Notes: a model not told the origin generated them from the sequence alone. Shown: positions 42,396 to 56,569, numbered from the stretch's first letter. The stretch: DNA of 64,000 nt from Homalodisca vitripennis (GCF_021130785.1 NW_025776785.1:1-64000); one strand, 5' to 3'. Program-made: numbers and translations.

Positions 42396-43071
42396 TAGCT
42401 TTTCTAAACTCGATTTAAGGCTTGAAGAGGCATTTGATAATATCGGAACACGGCGTAAAGGCTTTCAACACATTTATACCCTTTATTAAGCAAACGAATT
42501 ATAAATTTATAGAATTTAAGCTACACTTGACTCCCAGATATATAAATGTTTTGTCATAAAAAATTTAAGAGTATTTACCGAATTAAGGTAGATCATAAAT
42601 TTATTGTAATATTTTGTATATATTACTTTTTTAGTACTACATAAAAATAATCGATTCACAAATTCTTCTTTAGTTTTGAGAATAAAATTAAGAGCTATAA
42701 AATGCTTGTAATAATTAAAAATTATTAGTACTATTGCTTTTATGATTAATTACAATATACCTTTTCTAATGTATTTAATAGTTTTGTATACATCTATCTT
42801 AGAGCTGAACTAATATTTTATTGCATATATACCCAAATTGAAAGGCAATGGGTCCATGTGTAGGTAGAAAAAGATAGAAATAAAAAACATTGATACTCAT
42901 AAAACACACTATTAACCAAAACTTCAATTTCGCTAATAAGATTAGAGTATTCCAGATCTTGACATTCAATCAACAGCGCCTCTAGATATTATAGAAGTGT
43001 ATATGACAATCAGCTATTACCTGTTGCTCTGCACACAGTTTCCCTAGTGAATAACAGATACTTCATATATA

Positions 43072-43081
43072 TGTGTGTGTG

Positions 43082-43118
<37 letters not shown>
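43072..43118. repeat. (GT)n microsatellite
   Basis: GT repeated with a single GC interruption near 43087. Confidence 0.95.
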
Positions 43119-43119
<1 letters not shown>

Positions 43120-43929
43120 TTTTTATTTGAATAAAAAATACTCCTAAAAATAAATAATGGTCACAGGAATATATTCCAGTCTCCTGATCCACTTGAAAAT
43201 AACTAGACTAAGTCTGCATAGTAACGTTTTAGAATCCTGAAATTGAAGATTGAAAGTACGTAATTGTTTCAGTAAAAATAGAACACTAACATTTCTTTGT
43301 AACATTCTATAATATGCGTATAATAACTGCAATAATTTAAGTAACAAAGTATCTAAGAACAGAATGAAGAAATACCATATCCGTCGAAATTAATGAAAAT
43401 ACTCGTATGGTGGAACCATAAATGTTGTAATCGGAAGTAGCCATGATTATAGTACGTATTATTTGAGTTCATTGTTAAAATTTTCAAAAGTTACCAAAAC
43501 TGTAACTGGCTTTTATTTGAGATTTAGTGAGTGAAGAAGAGTGTCTTGTTCGAATGAATTATTTATCACATGGGATATAAGAAGTTTCCATACTGTTACG
43601 ATTGATAAAATATACAAATCCCCAGCGTGAGATTTCTATTATTCATAATACAGGTATTACTTCTCACTTCAGCCCATGTAATCTTCTTCATGTCTACGGT
43701 ATTTTAGATATCGTAGTAACGTTTCCATTGTTCCCTGAGCAAGAAAATGTTGTAGTAAATAAATAAGTCTGAAAAGTCGACATTGGTCAACAATTGACTA
43801 CTTCCAGTATTTTAAATTTTCTTACAGTATGAGATACGTAATGTACAACTATGTGTTCTTCTTTCTGGCACAACGATAAGTTGAAATACTAACATTTACT
43901 AATTAAAAATAATTTTCATTATTAACACT

Positions 43930-44480
43930 ACTATTAAATGCCTGAAAGATTTCTCTCAGACACATTTAAGTAAATAATTATCTCGCTAATCTTTACACTG
44001 TTATAAAATATGTGAGAATGGATCTGAAATCATTTGGAGAATATAAATAAGATACTCGTAAACTGATTCTTTCTGTACCCTTAGAGTACTGAAGGGATTT
44101 TAAACCATAAATCACCAGTCTTTTCAGTTCGTCGACAAAACAAAAGAAAGTTATTTGTTGGTCAAGATGAAAAAAGAAAATAAATTCATAGTAAAATTAA
44201 TTAAACATTCAAAAATTAAGTTTATTGTAAACGCGTTATAATCAGATAGGGTCTGTTAAACTGTTTTTCTGTGTGTAATAATCGCAAAACTAGAATGTAA
44301 CCTGCTTTGGGTAAGAAGGATAGTCAGGGAAAAAACTTAAAATTTTAAATAATTAAAGTAACTCATATACAAGTCCTGGTCTCCAAAACCAAGGATAGTT
44401 TTATTACAATAAGATGATTATATACCTTCAACACGGTGCAGTTCTAGGAAGGAAGTGACATCAAGATGTAAAGAACCTGC
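43930..44480 (+). repeat. Diverged repeat family F, copy 2
   Basis: Contains TCTGTACCCTTAGAGTACTGAAGGGATT, later AGAATGTAACCTGCTTTGGG, and AGTAACTCATATACAAGTCCTGGTC. The first part of it (CTCTCAGACACATTTAAGTAAATAATTATCT) recurs at about 44490-44530. Confidence 0.5.
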
Positions 44481-45404
44481 TTGAGATGTCTCTCAGGCAC
44501 ATTTATCTAAATAATTATCTAAGTAATATTCACACTTTTGATCAAATATGTGTAAAGGGATCTTAAAACATTTGGATATTGAATGGAAGGTTAGGGAAAC
44601 AGGCTGTCACCTGTTAATGATTACGAGAAAAAATTCAAGGCACTAATCTTCAGTCATGTCCCCTCGTAAGAAGGCAAAGCCAGCACTGAACCATCCCCTC
44701 CAATCAAACCAGTCAGAGGGTGGCACACCATTATGTCCAGGCTGGCAAGAACCTTTGACTCTTAGGTAACGAACCGTACAAACTTCAACAGTTATCTCCC
44801 GCAATAGAATAGACCTATCGAAGCATGGGTTCAACTGGAATGTATAAACAAGCCAAAAGTGACCCCTCTAGGAAAAGTAAATGTTTACATAAGTATTATT
44901 GTATTAGAGCTACCATATGCATTACATTAATTATTTTTTATTCTTTATAGTAAAGTAATCGGTACACTTCTTCTACAAATATCCCCCAGTTTCTTAAAAA
45001 TCGATCATTGGAACAAAATTATTGCTAGGCTCTCTAAATATATTATATATACTTAAAAATGTTTTCACTTTTAGATCGTTTTTAATAGCATTCCCTTCAG
45101 TTCGAGAGAGAGGTTGTAACATACATATTCAATAAAGTTATTTGAATTTTTTTTTGTGAAGCAATAGTGAATAGCACCAAAACGTTAATAGCCTTCAACT
45201 TAAAAGTAACAGGTCTTAAATCCATTTTTTTACGTCATTGGTAAATTTCTTACCTAAAAATTCAAGTGTATGTACCATTATAATTCCTGAACTGGAATTC
45301 TGCATCGAACTGTTGGTTTTTATTAAAACTTTTAAATTCAAATATTAACAAAGAAGTTTTCGTATGAAAGATTATATATCAGACTAATTGAATATTTTTG
45401 TTAC

Positions 45405-45505
45405 TACGCGTATAAAGCGTGCTTGAACCAGTACTCGAACTCTGACCCGGAAGTTGATTATCTGAGAGAATTACTCAGCTACGGTAGAAGGTGTCTATGG
45501 GCACA
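45405..45505 (-). repeat. Possible tRNA-derived SINE head
   Basis: On the minus strand, CGTAGCTGAGTAATTCTCTCAG is A-box-like, and 30 bases later AGAGTTCGAGTACTGGTTC is B-box-like. The acceptor stem does not pair well, so this is a decayed tRNA-derived sequence at best. Confidence 0.35.
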
Positions 45506-45889
45506 TTCTAGTAATTCTTTCTGCAGCATGTGCCCACTAGATATGAAAGTGCACATTTTGCATTAATGTGCTGTAATTAATATTGCTATATTGCATTAAT
45601 ATTGTTATGTAATAAAAAGTTCTTGTCATAAAAAAATTAATTATAATTTAGTTCAAGTGACAAGTTTAAGTATTTGAAGATATGATTGGAGTAAAGTACG
45701 AAATTGCTAACGGGATTGACTTATTTTTGTTTCGTGTAAAATTATATACATATACCAAACACAATACGAGTTAAATTATTGATTGTTTGCTAAACTGTTT
45801 ACAGTAATATGAATTATTACATTAAGGCATTAAACATAGTTAGGATTACGTGGTTTTAATGTCAGTCAGTTATACACAACTTTGAACTC

Positions 45890-46445
45890 CCTGTTAATAT
45901 TAAGCAAACCAAAAAATACTGGAAAGATGGCTGTTAGTCATAGGTAAGAAAATGGTTTTCTTAAACAATTATATGATTTTTTATACAATATGAATTTTTA
46001 ATACAATATTGATAGCTGATTCTCCCTGTACTCTATGGGTACTTAGAGGATTAAACACAACACCAAACACAAATTAGTGGCTTTTACACGAAGCATAAAA
46101 AAGGATTGTGTTAACTATAATTAATTTGTATTACTGTTAGCAATACCGATGAAGAGTTCCAGTGCTTTGAGCTGTCATTAATTTTCTTTGAAAATAGGAC
46201 AAAAATTGCTTTGGGTAAAGATAGATATAGATAGGGAGTAAAATAATTTTATTAATAAAGAATGAAAGTAACTCAAGTAAATCCTGATCCTGCTGTTGGC
46301 TGTCCCGCCGTGTTCCTAGTGGTATATCCGGGGCTTGTTGTGAATTGCACCAAGTTTGAAAATTGAGGCGACATAAAACTTTAGAATTATTTAAAAACAT
46401 TTAATTATATAAAAGCTGTGCTGTTTCCATGGATATAACATAATA
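45890..46445 (+). repeat. Diverged repeat family F, copy 3
   Basis: TCCCTGTACTCTATGGGTACTTAGAGGATTAAACACAA, later AAAGTAACTCAAGTAAATCCTGATCCTG, ending TGCTGTTTCCATGGATAT. After it, CTCACCTGTCGCC...GACGTCACGACTACTACC parallels the DNA that follows copy 1. Confidence 0.5.
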
Positions 46446-47879
46446 TGTTATGTAAGCTGCTGCTTACGTCTCACCTGTCGCCTTATATTGCTGACGTCAC
46501 GACTACTACCAACACTAAACAGAACGCTTGTTATCTGATTACCCCATCACGTACATTTTACGGAGCCAAACGTGTGAATAAAACATAATTATAAAAATTT
46601 TAATGAGTATTGTCCCCCGACTCAAGTTATGATTTATGTGATACAATATTATTGTTTAAATACAATATTCAGGGATACTAGTCGTCATGACATGTTATAA
46701 TATTGTTAATAATTCTATAATATGTACATTTAAATTTGAAAAAAATACTTCGGCACATAACATAACTATATTTCATCAATACTCATATGTATAAAAAAAT
46801 TATAAAGATATTATGGGTCAAAATATAAAGAAACATAAAACATATTACAAAGAAGACTAAGTTGAAGGAAATGTATTGAAACATTCAATTATCAATTACT
46901 AAGTTTATATTATAAATGCAATCTTTATTATGTGTAAATTCCCGTTAACTTACCGGGCAGATTTGACTACATTTGATATGTCCATCACTTAGGTAGAAAG
47001 AAAAGATGCGCATTCGTATTTAAAAGTATTCAATGATAATTTTCATGAAATTTTTGTTTCATTTCAAAACTTAAAAATGTATTTAAATTTAAAATTAGCA
47101 GTATAGCATTTTGTTGTTAACCATATGACACAACGCAATTCACTCAATTTTTGTTATTTCAGTAACTAAACATAAAATGTCGTATTAAGATATAAATAGT
47201 AATGACAAAAGTTCGACATGGTATTTATATGGCACCAATGACATATTAAACCAATTGCATATTATATCTGATACTATCCTTATATTTAGATTGTTGAACA
47301 TTTGCAAAAAACCTATTTCATAGGCGAGTCTTAATAGGCAAAAAGTTTACATTGCGAGATAATCGTGTACGCCGATTTATCATCACGCGGTAGCAATTAA
47401 TTCCTTATAAGTTAATAACATTGTAGTGGCTCACAAATAAATATAATAGAAGAATTTGGACACAGTAGAGATTATTATTTACTTATTACGTAGCAGCAAT
47501 GTTCTCTCTCGATTTAGCAGTTCAGCTTGACGCATTATTCTCCACATGACACTTTTTATTTTTTATGAACATTATACTATTATTTGTAATTACTTACAGT
47601 GAAAAATTGAATATTTTTAATTATATTGGAACCTAATCAGGCGTTTCTATTACTGTATAACTTCCTCTTCTCTTATAAACTCTTCTGTAGATGAGAGATG
47701 TGTTGTTCGTTTAGGAAACTAATTGAACAATTTAAAAATTATAGATCGCATTTCTGTTATAAAGTCCGCAAAATATGTGTTGATATTTATTAAATTTAAA
47801 CAACCAAACATAATTTACTAAGTCGTTTTAATCAATGTCAAGTAGCGTACACCTACTTCAACTCATTTTAATATTGATC
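46446..47879. other. AT-rich intergenic DNA
   Basis: No gene, RNA or further repeat recognised. Confidence 0.5.
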
Positions 47880-48440
47880 CTATTTGAACATGCCGGAAAG
47901 ATTGTTGTAAGACATAAGTTATAAAATGCTTTTCATAAACATATCTCTTAACCATTAGGCCAAAATGGCTCATAAATTACTATGATGTACGTCTTGTCCG
48001 GGTAATAATTGTTAACATATTATCTCTGTACGCCTTTGGTACAGAGATGATTAAACACAACTTAGTATACAAATTTAATAGCTTTAATACATAAATAAAA
48101 TGGATTAGGAAATAATATTAGAATATAGAACTTTAAGTTCCTATGCAACCCCGAAATTATTACATATAAGTTTAATTATTCCAGTGTTTTTGTTGAGAAA
48201 AATAGTCTAGGATGTAACCTGCTTGATATATCAAGAGATAGTGGAAAATATATATAAATTATAAAATAAACTGATCCGTGTGATTCCTGATCCTGGCCCT
48301 GGAGCTGGTCCTGCTTCTGGCCATTATATCATGTTCCTGGTGGTGCTTCAATGACGTGCAGCTAGTTGGTGCGATAAAAAACTTTTAACTGAATTAAAAA
48401 CAAGTAAACCCTTATCCTCTTTTGTTTCCATGAATATTAA
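47880..48440 (+). repeat. Diverged repeat family F, copy 4
   Basis: CTCTGTACGCCTTTGGTACAGAGATGATTAAACACAA, later GTCTAGGATGTAACCTGCTTG, ATTCCTGATCCTGGCCCTGG and TTTTGTTTCCATGAATATT. Confidence 0.5.
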
Positions 48441-48522
48441 ATTGTTTTAAGTATACACTGTTGTATTTATATAATAATTCTGGTATATAAGAGTCCATTA
48501 TACCCGATCTCTTTCTTCTCCT

Positions 48523-48765
48523 TAGTAATGTTATCGCTAATAAACTCACCGGACATTAGCGACTCGCCGTCAGGCAGCAAAGGATAATTGGATAATACTT
48601 CACTTTGACACCAACTACTCCTGTTCTATAAAACGAGAAACTGTCAATCTTGGATTTAAAATAAGGGAAGCTCAGAATTTAAATTTTCTTCATTCAATCT
48701 TCAGGTTTACCTTTGTTTGGCATTCAAGTTGTGAATAGAAACAAGAATAAACAAGAAAAGTTTAC
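48523..48765 (+). repeat. Dispersed repeat, copy 2 (first copy at 22080-22335)
   Basis: CTTAGTAATGTTATCGCTAATAAACT onward parallels the first copy through TGTCAATCTTGGATTT and the AAGAAACAAGAATAAAC end. Confidence 0.75.
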
Positions 48766-51700
48766 CATGCTACAAATTTTGTTTTTATTTTTGCTTTTGG
48801 TTTTCAATTACCGACGATTTAGAACTCGTCATAGTAAAGAGTTTGACAAGCCGGTACTGCAGTAACAATAAACATTACTAATGGTAATAAAAATATTTTG
48901 TTTGGTTTAACGTTTTATGGTCACATAGAAATGCGTACATGCGCATTTTAAACAATTATCCCCCTACACTACGCGGTGCCGATGAAAGAGCCGACATCTT
49001 CATCCTTATTAGTATCTTACTTTAGCTTATGGTAGTGTAATGTGTGATTGTGATACTCGTACTCGTGACTTATGCTCCGGTCGGGACTTTCATTCTGTGT
49101 AGTGATAATGCTTGGACTGGACTCCATGCAGCTTTTGGCTATCCTTGAACCATTTTCTTTCCTTTGTTTTCTACTTTATTTTTGTATGTATTGATAACCT
49201 CCCGCACCTGACAAACAGGATAGATTCCATTCCTCGCAACTTTGTGTTAAACCTTTTGCAACATATAAGGATGGAAAATGTCAGAAATCTTGTTATCCTT
49301 TCAAATCTTCCATTGTCAATAACAAAGTTTAAACAAAGTATTAATCTATACGTAGACCTTTTTTTTAGATAGACCAATCCGGGAGTTATAAATCTTGTAC
49401 AACTCATGCAAATAAAAAAGGAAAAATTAGCCTAATTTCTTAAATTGTGCTGACGTTGCTGCTACCATTATGATAAAATACACATGCTGGTAACAAACGA
49501 AACACTGATTTTCCGCTAAATGTTCGAGCGAATCCATTAGTTGGTTTTATGGAAAATAAACAGTCTTTAATACTTAATAACTCTTTTTTATACATTTGAA
49601 GCTCATAGCGCCTAAAAACGCCCGTTTGTATTGAGATATTACAGTACGTAAGAGTGACGTTACATCTAGTATACGAAGCAATTAAATCTTAAACAGTGTT
49701 GTTCCTATGTCAATTATTTTCAAGACTCCACTGCAAAGTTGTGGAGCAAACAATAATACTGCTTTAATTATATTTGACTTACTGGTATTTTACTTCGAGT
49801 TAGTGTTTTTTGCGGTTGTAATAAACCAGAACATAAAGAAGAACACTAGGCAATGAGAAGAGCTGAGCTATGTGATGACGTCAGACATCAGCTGTACAAT
49901 GGCAGTCTGAAGACTTAGCAGCTGTATTGGTGCGTCACAGATTTGATATTGGACAGTTACGACATTGCAATTTTTAAGCTCTGAAGACAATGGGCGAGGT
50001 ATTATACGAGTGCGATCAAATCAAGGTGTTCTTGGATAACCGGAATTCCGAATACAAGGAAGAGATATTAAACGTTATTTTATAATGAGAATGTCCTTTT
50101 TGTGAACAAACTGCTATAGATCAAACTTGTGTTCCGAAATGCAATAAAATGAGTAAAATACATGTTTACATTTATCAATAGAGAGGTATAATTATACGGT
50201 ATTGGTAATTATTATGCTTAAGTTGGAATATGAATAAACCTCATTTTACGATACTTTATAAACGCATGATACTTTTGGGTAACTCCTATTCTTGTTAAGA
50301 CCATAGGGTTCCTCTAGAAATTACACCCTCTTTCCAATTATAATGGAAATACTGTTAGAATAAAATTTAAAAATGTATTTATTATTGATATTTTCATCCG
50401 ATAATTGGAGTGTGCAATTTGTTAGTAATACAGGGAATTTATCATATAGGAAATTAACGGGTAAATACACCTTATTTAAATAAATCATTAGCTTACTTCC
50501 GTATGTATATGAACCTATATTAGGTTTTTACGAAATTCATAGTATAAAAAGTTAAACATATAAATTTGAAATCGTAGTTATATTGAGTCTAAACATAATT
50601 AATGTATTAAATGAATTTTGAATTTAGCTCCATTTCACCTTCCTCTTAGTGCATAGTCTGAAGTCTGACGCTGTCACAGACTTGACCGCTGGAATCTGGA
50701 GTCATGTTCGTTAAGAGATACAAAACAATTTCGTGGCAAAAAAGCTCAAAACGAACTCTTCGCTTCATTTACACATCTAAGATCCCTAGACTACAAAATA
50801 TAGTGCAAAATAGTTTAAGAGGTATTATAATTATTTCACCAGGAACATATTAGAATGCCCTATCATGTTTAAGACCCAATCCCAAAGCATGGTGAAGCTA
50901 CTAAGTTTTCTACACATAAAGTAGCCATGGTGGGAAAGATGGATTCAACGTTAATGTTGAGTTTCGCTACATTTAAGTGCAGCCTCTGATACCTGTATCC
51001 TGGAATGTTATTTTGAAGAGATCCAAAAAGAATCGGCGACGAAGAAGCTCAAAACAAACACTCTGCATCAGTTTAAGACGCTGCACTAAAGGGAACGTGA
51101 ACTAGAGCTGAATGCTATACAAAGGATCTCAACTTGATTGTAGTCTTGTAAGAGCGTATCAGGTGACAAAGCAGTTGTGTTGGAATGGAGTTGTTAAAAG
51201 CCAAGTCAGCTAACTGCTTAATTTTAAACTTCAGCAAAGCTCTTGCGTTTTTGTTTATAATTTTTCTAAGGCAATCACATTCTCTTATCAGATTTATATT
51301 CAACTAATTGATGTTAAATACAATACCTCCATGAATAAACTACTTGTAGTTAGTCAACCATTACGAGTCTTACTCTTAAACACGTTTGAAATAATATACT
51401 TTTTTATTATTTCTAATATTTTATTATAAATCTTCAACATAAAAATTACAAATTGCCAATTATAAAGTGTAAGCACTAATTTAAAATTTTTTACACCTAG
51501 AAAATATATAATTATGTCTTTTAATTACAGTGGAAATTGCACATTGAATTTGCACATTCATGCGAGTAAGTTCCTACTCTTAAAATAGTTTTAATTACTG
51601 CAGTCATTATATATGGCCCTCTGCACATTTTGCAGACGGAAGTTCATCTTTAAAATCTCGTGGACGACAGTTCAGGCGTATCGCTAATCTCCGAACCGTG

Positions 51701-54700
51701 AGACATCTGAGTGAGCTATTACGGACCATTTATTGCTAAGTCTAAAATTTGTCATTGAAATGTCTCTAAAATTGTATTTTCATATTATGTATAGTAGTAT
51801 TAACATGTACAACTAATCATGTACAAAACTGTGGTATTTTTAATCATATCATGTTTCCTGAAATAAATTTAAAAAGGGATGTATTAAATCTTTTACAGTT
51901 ATTGTAGTGAAATGACTACTAGAATTAACATGTTTAGGTGTTGTAATAGATTTCTGAGGGTCAATTCTTAACCTGAAGTTTAAAAAGTTCAAATATTTCA
52001 TTTTTGATGATTCCTTGAGGATTTAAACGTACTTCAAGGAGATTTTAGAAACTTTGTAATCATGTCCAAATAAAACTAGAGGATGACTTATGTGAAATAT
52101 ATACAGGAAGGAAGTAAGGAAGGTTAACAACCGGGAGTGAGATTTTTTTTCAATAAATATAATTAATGAAAATCACTTCCATTTAAAAAAAATTCTTCAG
52201 GATATTAATGTTTTTTCTAGACAAATATAAATGGACAATGTGTCTTCTGTATTGTACCTACTGTAAAATTGTCATGTTGTTATATTTTTCAGTTTTTATA
52301 TAACCTGATTATTAAAAGGATTCTGCGACAAACTATGAACTAATAGTTTAATGCTTCTTATAGAATTATCTGATATCACGCTTAGAGAAATAAAAAAATT
52401 TCCTGTCGTCAAAAATATATATGAACATTTTTTTATACATACATTATGTTATGCCCCCTCGTAAAAAAGATTGCTATGACTGTGGCTAATTTAGTTTAAC
52501 AGACATAACTTATTCCTACTTATTCCAAAAATCAATTGTACCACCTTAAATAATATCTAAGAGCTCTTTATAGCCAAATTATTTTGAGAATAATGTTGAA
52601 ACAATTCTTTTTATATTCTACTCAATTATAAGAAATGTAATAGCATTTCCTGCTTCTTTAAAAATAAGTTAACTCTAACGCAAAATTATTGGCTGAAAGT
52701 TAGTGAATCATATAATTTAGGTGATCGATAAATTTCACTTATGTGTATCTGTACGCAGGACATTAACAGGATTAATGAACTATCAAATTAAAATTTTGTA
52801 TTAAACCTTTGCTATACAAGCTTGAGTTTACTGCGACTTTTGGTTTTGACGTATTCCTAACTTTTTATATTAAAGATAAAAATAACATTGCGATATGTAT
52901 GGCCAACCTGCAATATCAAGGGTTTTAAAACTTTCTCTTTGGATAGTAGAGTAATTTTGTTAATTATGTTTTGAAGTTTATAGTAATATAATTGGACATA
53001 CTTTCCCTTTATTTGTATATTGGAAGTCAAGCTTAGGTCGCTGCTCTTTTTTATAAAACATTGTAATCAAAGTAACAAAAGTTTGAGTTTATATAAATTG
53101 TATAGCTAACAGACATAATAACTGTGGATAAACAAGAATTTCATAACAGTAAACTAAAGTATACTGTTGTATAATTTACTACTAATGTTGTGTATAGTGC
53201 TGCGCTTTTATGAGTTGTTATTTTCAGTAAAGCTTTAGTAGGGCTTTAATAATGGAATTAACAATGGGTTTCTTGGGTTTTACCATATCAAATGTATAGT
53301 GTGTTAGTAATAGTAATAATTAGACAATTACGTAGCAGTTATTGTTAAAGATCCAGAACATGCTATTAATTTAGAATAGATTTCTACACAATAGTTTATT
53401 CCTGAAAAGAAATCTTTATCTGAAGGTATGGCACATTCTTTTTTGTTTTTAGTACTATTTTATACAAAAATTAGAATTTTTAAATTTAAGTGAAGAGGAA
53501 AGTTAAGTTACAGCCGTTGCGTATAAACCTGTAATTATTACTCGCCCAACATTTAAAAATTAATAATGGTAAATGCAGATTTTCCCAACAAATTTATGAG
53601 TCAAAAAGTTCCATTTATCTTCTTATAATGTAAAGATCACTATGACAAATTCGTTCAATGGCACGATTTTATAAAACATTGTATAGCAATAGGTCTATTA
53701 GGTCTAAACGTATAAAAAATCGAATATTGAACTTAAAGATTTTATCCAATCACTTTAAGAAACATACGCTCATGGAAAGATAAAATTGTATGAGGTATTT
53801 ATGATACAGGTAGATAATATTCTGAAGTTAGGATCAATTAGTTTTCCGTGTTTATTTATTTTTGTAATGTGTTTGTTTTTGGATGTTAAGTAATGGACTT
53901 GTTTAACAATCCAAAGCAGTAGTACAATATATAACAAACGTTCAACAACTTAATACAATGTTTGCAAAGGCTTTTCCATTTAAAGGTCTGCTAAAATCTT
54001 CATAAGCATAAAATGACATAATACTGAGTGAACTCGTGGAGATAAAGCTAACAATTCTGCTGGCCGGGCAGTTTGTCAGGAGAAATTAAACAATCAGATC
54101 TCTCCGCTTGATTACTCTCTCAGCCCGGGTTCTCACTGAGTAATGTTTCATCTCTCAAACCCAATTAACCGACTCGGTTTACTTGCTTGCTAAAGTAATT
54201 ACGCAAAGGAAATGTTTCACAGGAATTAGGGCAAGGAGTAATCAAATTTGTTAAAATTGACCTTTCCATTTGAACAGTGATCCTATGTGTTTATAACAAC
54301 TACTTTGTATACATATCTGGTATCATTCTAACATTCTTACACCATGTTGTGGTTTAAACAAATCCAGATGTAGGGTTCTACTCCCACGAGTGTCTAAGAT
54401 TCTAACGTAAATTTTATGAAAGTATTGTGTAGTTGTTTACAGTAAACTGTTAGTGTATGCTGTTATAAACTGTTGCCTATCCTCTCCAGAATGCATTGGG
54501 TTCTTTGTTTCCGAATCTGCTCTGAGGGGAACAATCCCGTTTTCCACGGTTCAGTTCAGAGTAAGCTTGTACCGGTATTTAGTTGCATATATGATATATT
54601 TATTTTTGAAACCCTTTCTTCCTACTGGTTGGTATTATTTTTGTCAGATGTTCTAGGAACTACATTCTTGGCGTAATTGTAGCCTAATTGACACGCAAAG

Positions 54701-54750
54701 TAATCTTTTCTCTCTTTAATGTTGTAACTGTGTGATGTTTGTAGCGCTTT
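48766..54750. other. AT-rich intergenic DNA
   Basis: About 6 kb with no recognisable gene. A diverged duplicate pair is visible at about 50700-50810 and 51000-51100 (GAGATACAAAACAATTTCG... against GAGATCCAAAAAGAATCGG..., then AAGCTCAAAAC.AAC in both). A G+C-richer block with GCCGGGC...GCCCGGG lies at 54060-54130. Short open frames at 49112-49407 and 54453-54676 have no recognisable product. Confidence 0.45.
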
Positions 54751-56558
54751 TTAATATTTGATGTCCAGTAACATTGTCAAATGACCAATAAACAAATTGT
54801 TTTTCCTAATATATATTGTAGAGATTTTAATTCTGAAAACAACCATAATAAACATAGTTGTATGAAAAAGTTATGAAATTAGGTCCTCACATATTACACT
54901 ACACAGCAAACTTTTGCTATTTTATAATAAGGAATGAGTATCTGATTGGTAACAGCTGGTGAAAACAAACATACTTTTAGTTCAAAATTTTATTTATTAA
55001 ATAGAATAAACATATCTACAATCGCTTAAAGTCTCACCGCAAGATTAAAGATGATGCTCAAAATTACCACCCTTGTTCAAAATGCACGCGTTCAGGCGTC
55101 TTCTCATCGAGTTTCGGACCCGTTCAAAAACTCCAGGTGTCTGCTTAATGGTTTCTATTCCATTAGACATTTTTAATCGGAGTTCTTCAATGGTTTTATT
55201 GGGGAAGTGTAAACTAATGTTTTTAAATGTCCCCAAAGGTAAAAGTCCAAAGGATTTAAGTCCAGTGATTTTGCTGGCCATGAAACTTGTCCACCTCGGC
55301 CTATCCATTGATTTGTGAAACTCTCATTTAGGTGTCCACGAACAGCCACGGAGTAGTGCGCAGGTGCCCCATAATGCATAAACCACATGTTTTGGCGCAA
55401 ATGCAGAGGTACATCATCAAGCAGGTTAGGTAACTCGTCTCTTAAAAAGTTCTAGTACACCACGCTATTAAGCCTGGGAGGAAGCACGAATACGACTAAA
55501 TGATCTGCTAAGATTCCATCCCAAACATTTACTGAAAACTAATGTTGTGGGCGATTAGGTTTGATAGCATGAGGATTCCTATCTCCCCAAGTGTGGTTGC
55601 TATGGAAGTCAATGTTAGCCGTTCTTGTAAAGTGAGCCTCATCGGTAAATAAAATTGTATTTAAAAAGTTTGGATCAGCACATTTTCCCAGAAGCCATTG
55701 ACAAAAAGCAACACGGGGAGCGTAGTCTTGTGGCAAAAGAGTTTGGAAATGCTGGAAGTGGTATGGGTGTAACTGGTACTCGTGTAGTATTCTCCGAATA
55801 CTAGATTGGCTGACATTGAACTGTAGTGACAAATTCTCTAGTGCTCCTTTCAGGATAATCAGAAATTGCATTAAGAACCAACACTTCTAATTCATCAGTC
55901 CTACATGATAGGCCGATGCCTGCATTACTATGCTCCGAAGACTTCAAAGAACCTGTTTCAGATAGGCGTTAATGAATAGTGGCAAAAAATCTTGCACTTA
56001 AACACCTGCGGTTAGGAAAGTTCTCTTGATTCAGACATCTTACTGCAGTACTATTGCAGCGTCCCAAACCATACATTAAATGCATGTCTGCTAATTCAGA
56101 GTTTGAATACACATGAATATTACCTTCCATTTTTAATAAATGAAACACCCAACACAAAATCACTAATAAAATGGATGAAAATAACTGGTTAAAATACTTT
56201 ACACAAACACACAGTATCTTTACAGTTTGTTGTTTTGTTCAACAATGAGGTGACGTATGGCATCTAATAATCAATGCCCAGCTGATTATTTATTATTTAA
56301 AAATCTTTAAACAGCTGTTGTTTCAATGATTAATTATTACCAGCTGTTACCAATCAGATACTCATTCCTTATTAAAAAATAGCAAAATTTTGCTGTGTAG
56401 TGTAATACGGGAGGAGTCAATTTCATAAAATTTTCACACATTTAGTTAACTTTACTTATTATGGTTGTTTTCAGAATTAAATTCTCTACAATCTATATTA
56501 GGAAAAAACAATTTTTTTATTGGTCATTTAAAATTTTATTGGACATCAAACATTTAAG
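54751..56558 (-). mobile_element. DDE-transposase DNA transposon with about 210-bp inverted repeats
   Basis: 54751-54957 (TTAATATTTGATGTCCAGTA..., through ATTACACTACACAGCAAAC and ATAAGGAATGAGTATCTGAT) is repeated in inverse at 56338-56558. Identity is high in the inner half and lower in the outer half. Between them lies a decayed transposase gene on the minus strand. Terminal bases are consistent with a TTAA/TA-type target but no clear TSD was defined. Confidence 0.75.
55045..56130 (-). pseudogene. Tc1/IS630-superfamily transposase, degenerate
   Basis: Begins MEGNIHVYSNSELADMHLMYG with the helix-turn-helix region ...RCLNQENFPNRRCLSARFF, then an in-frame stop. Then FNVSQSSIRRILHEYQLHPYHFQ, LFTDEAHFTRTANIDFHSN (first Asp), HTWGDRNPHA, FMHYGAPAHYS, QWIGRGGQVSWPAKSLDLNPLDFYLWGHLK and the end FERVRNSMRRRLNACILNKGGNFEHHL. 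In the family the second catalytic residue is Asp in HDGAP; here it is Tyr, so catalysis is lost even apart from the stops and frame changes (near 55970, 55860, 55540, 55450 and 55200). Confidence 0.88.
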
Positions 56559-56569
56559 ACGGTATTTTT

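Noticed and set aside
44590..44840. 63-codon minus-strand frame and G+C-richer block
   Set aside because: No domain and no clear repeat partner.
49112..49407. Open frames of 78-86 codons on both strands
   Set aside because: No recognisable protein, and short enough to be chance.
54453..54676. Two overlapping 67-codon frames
   Set aside because: Overlapping frames in intergenic DNA with no domain.
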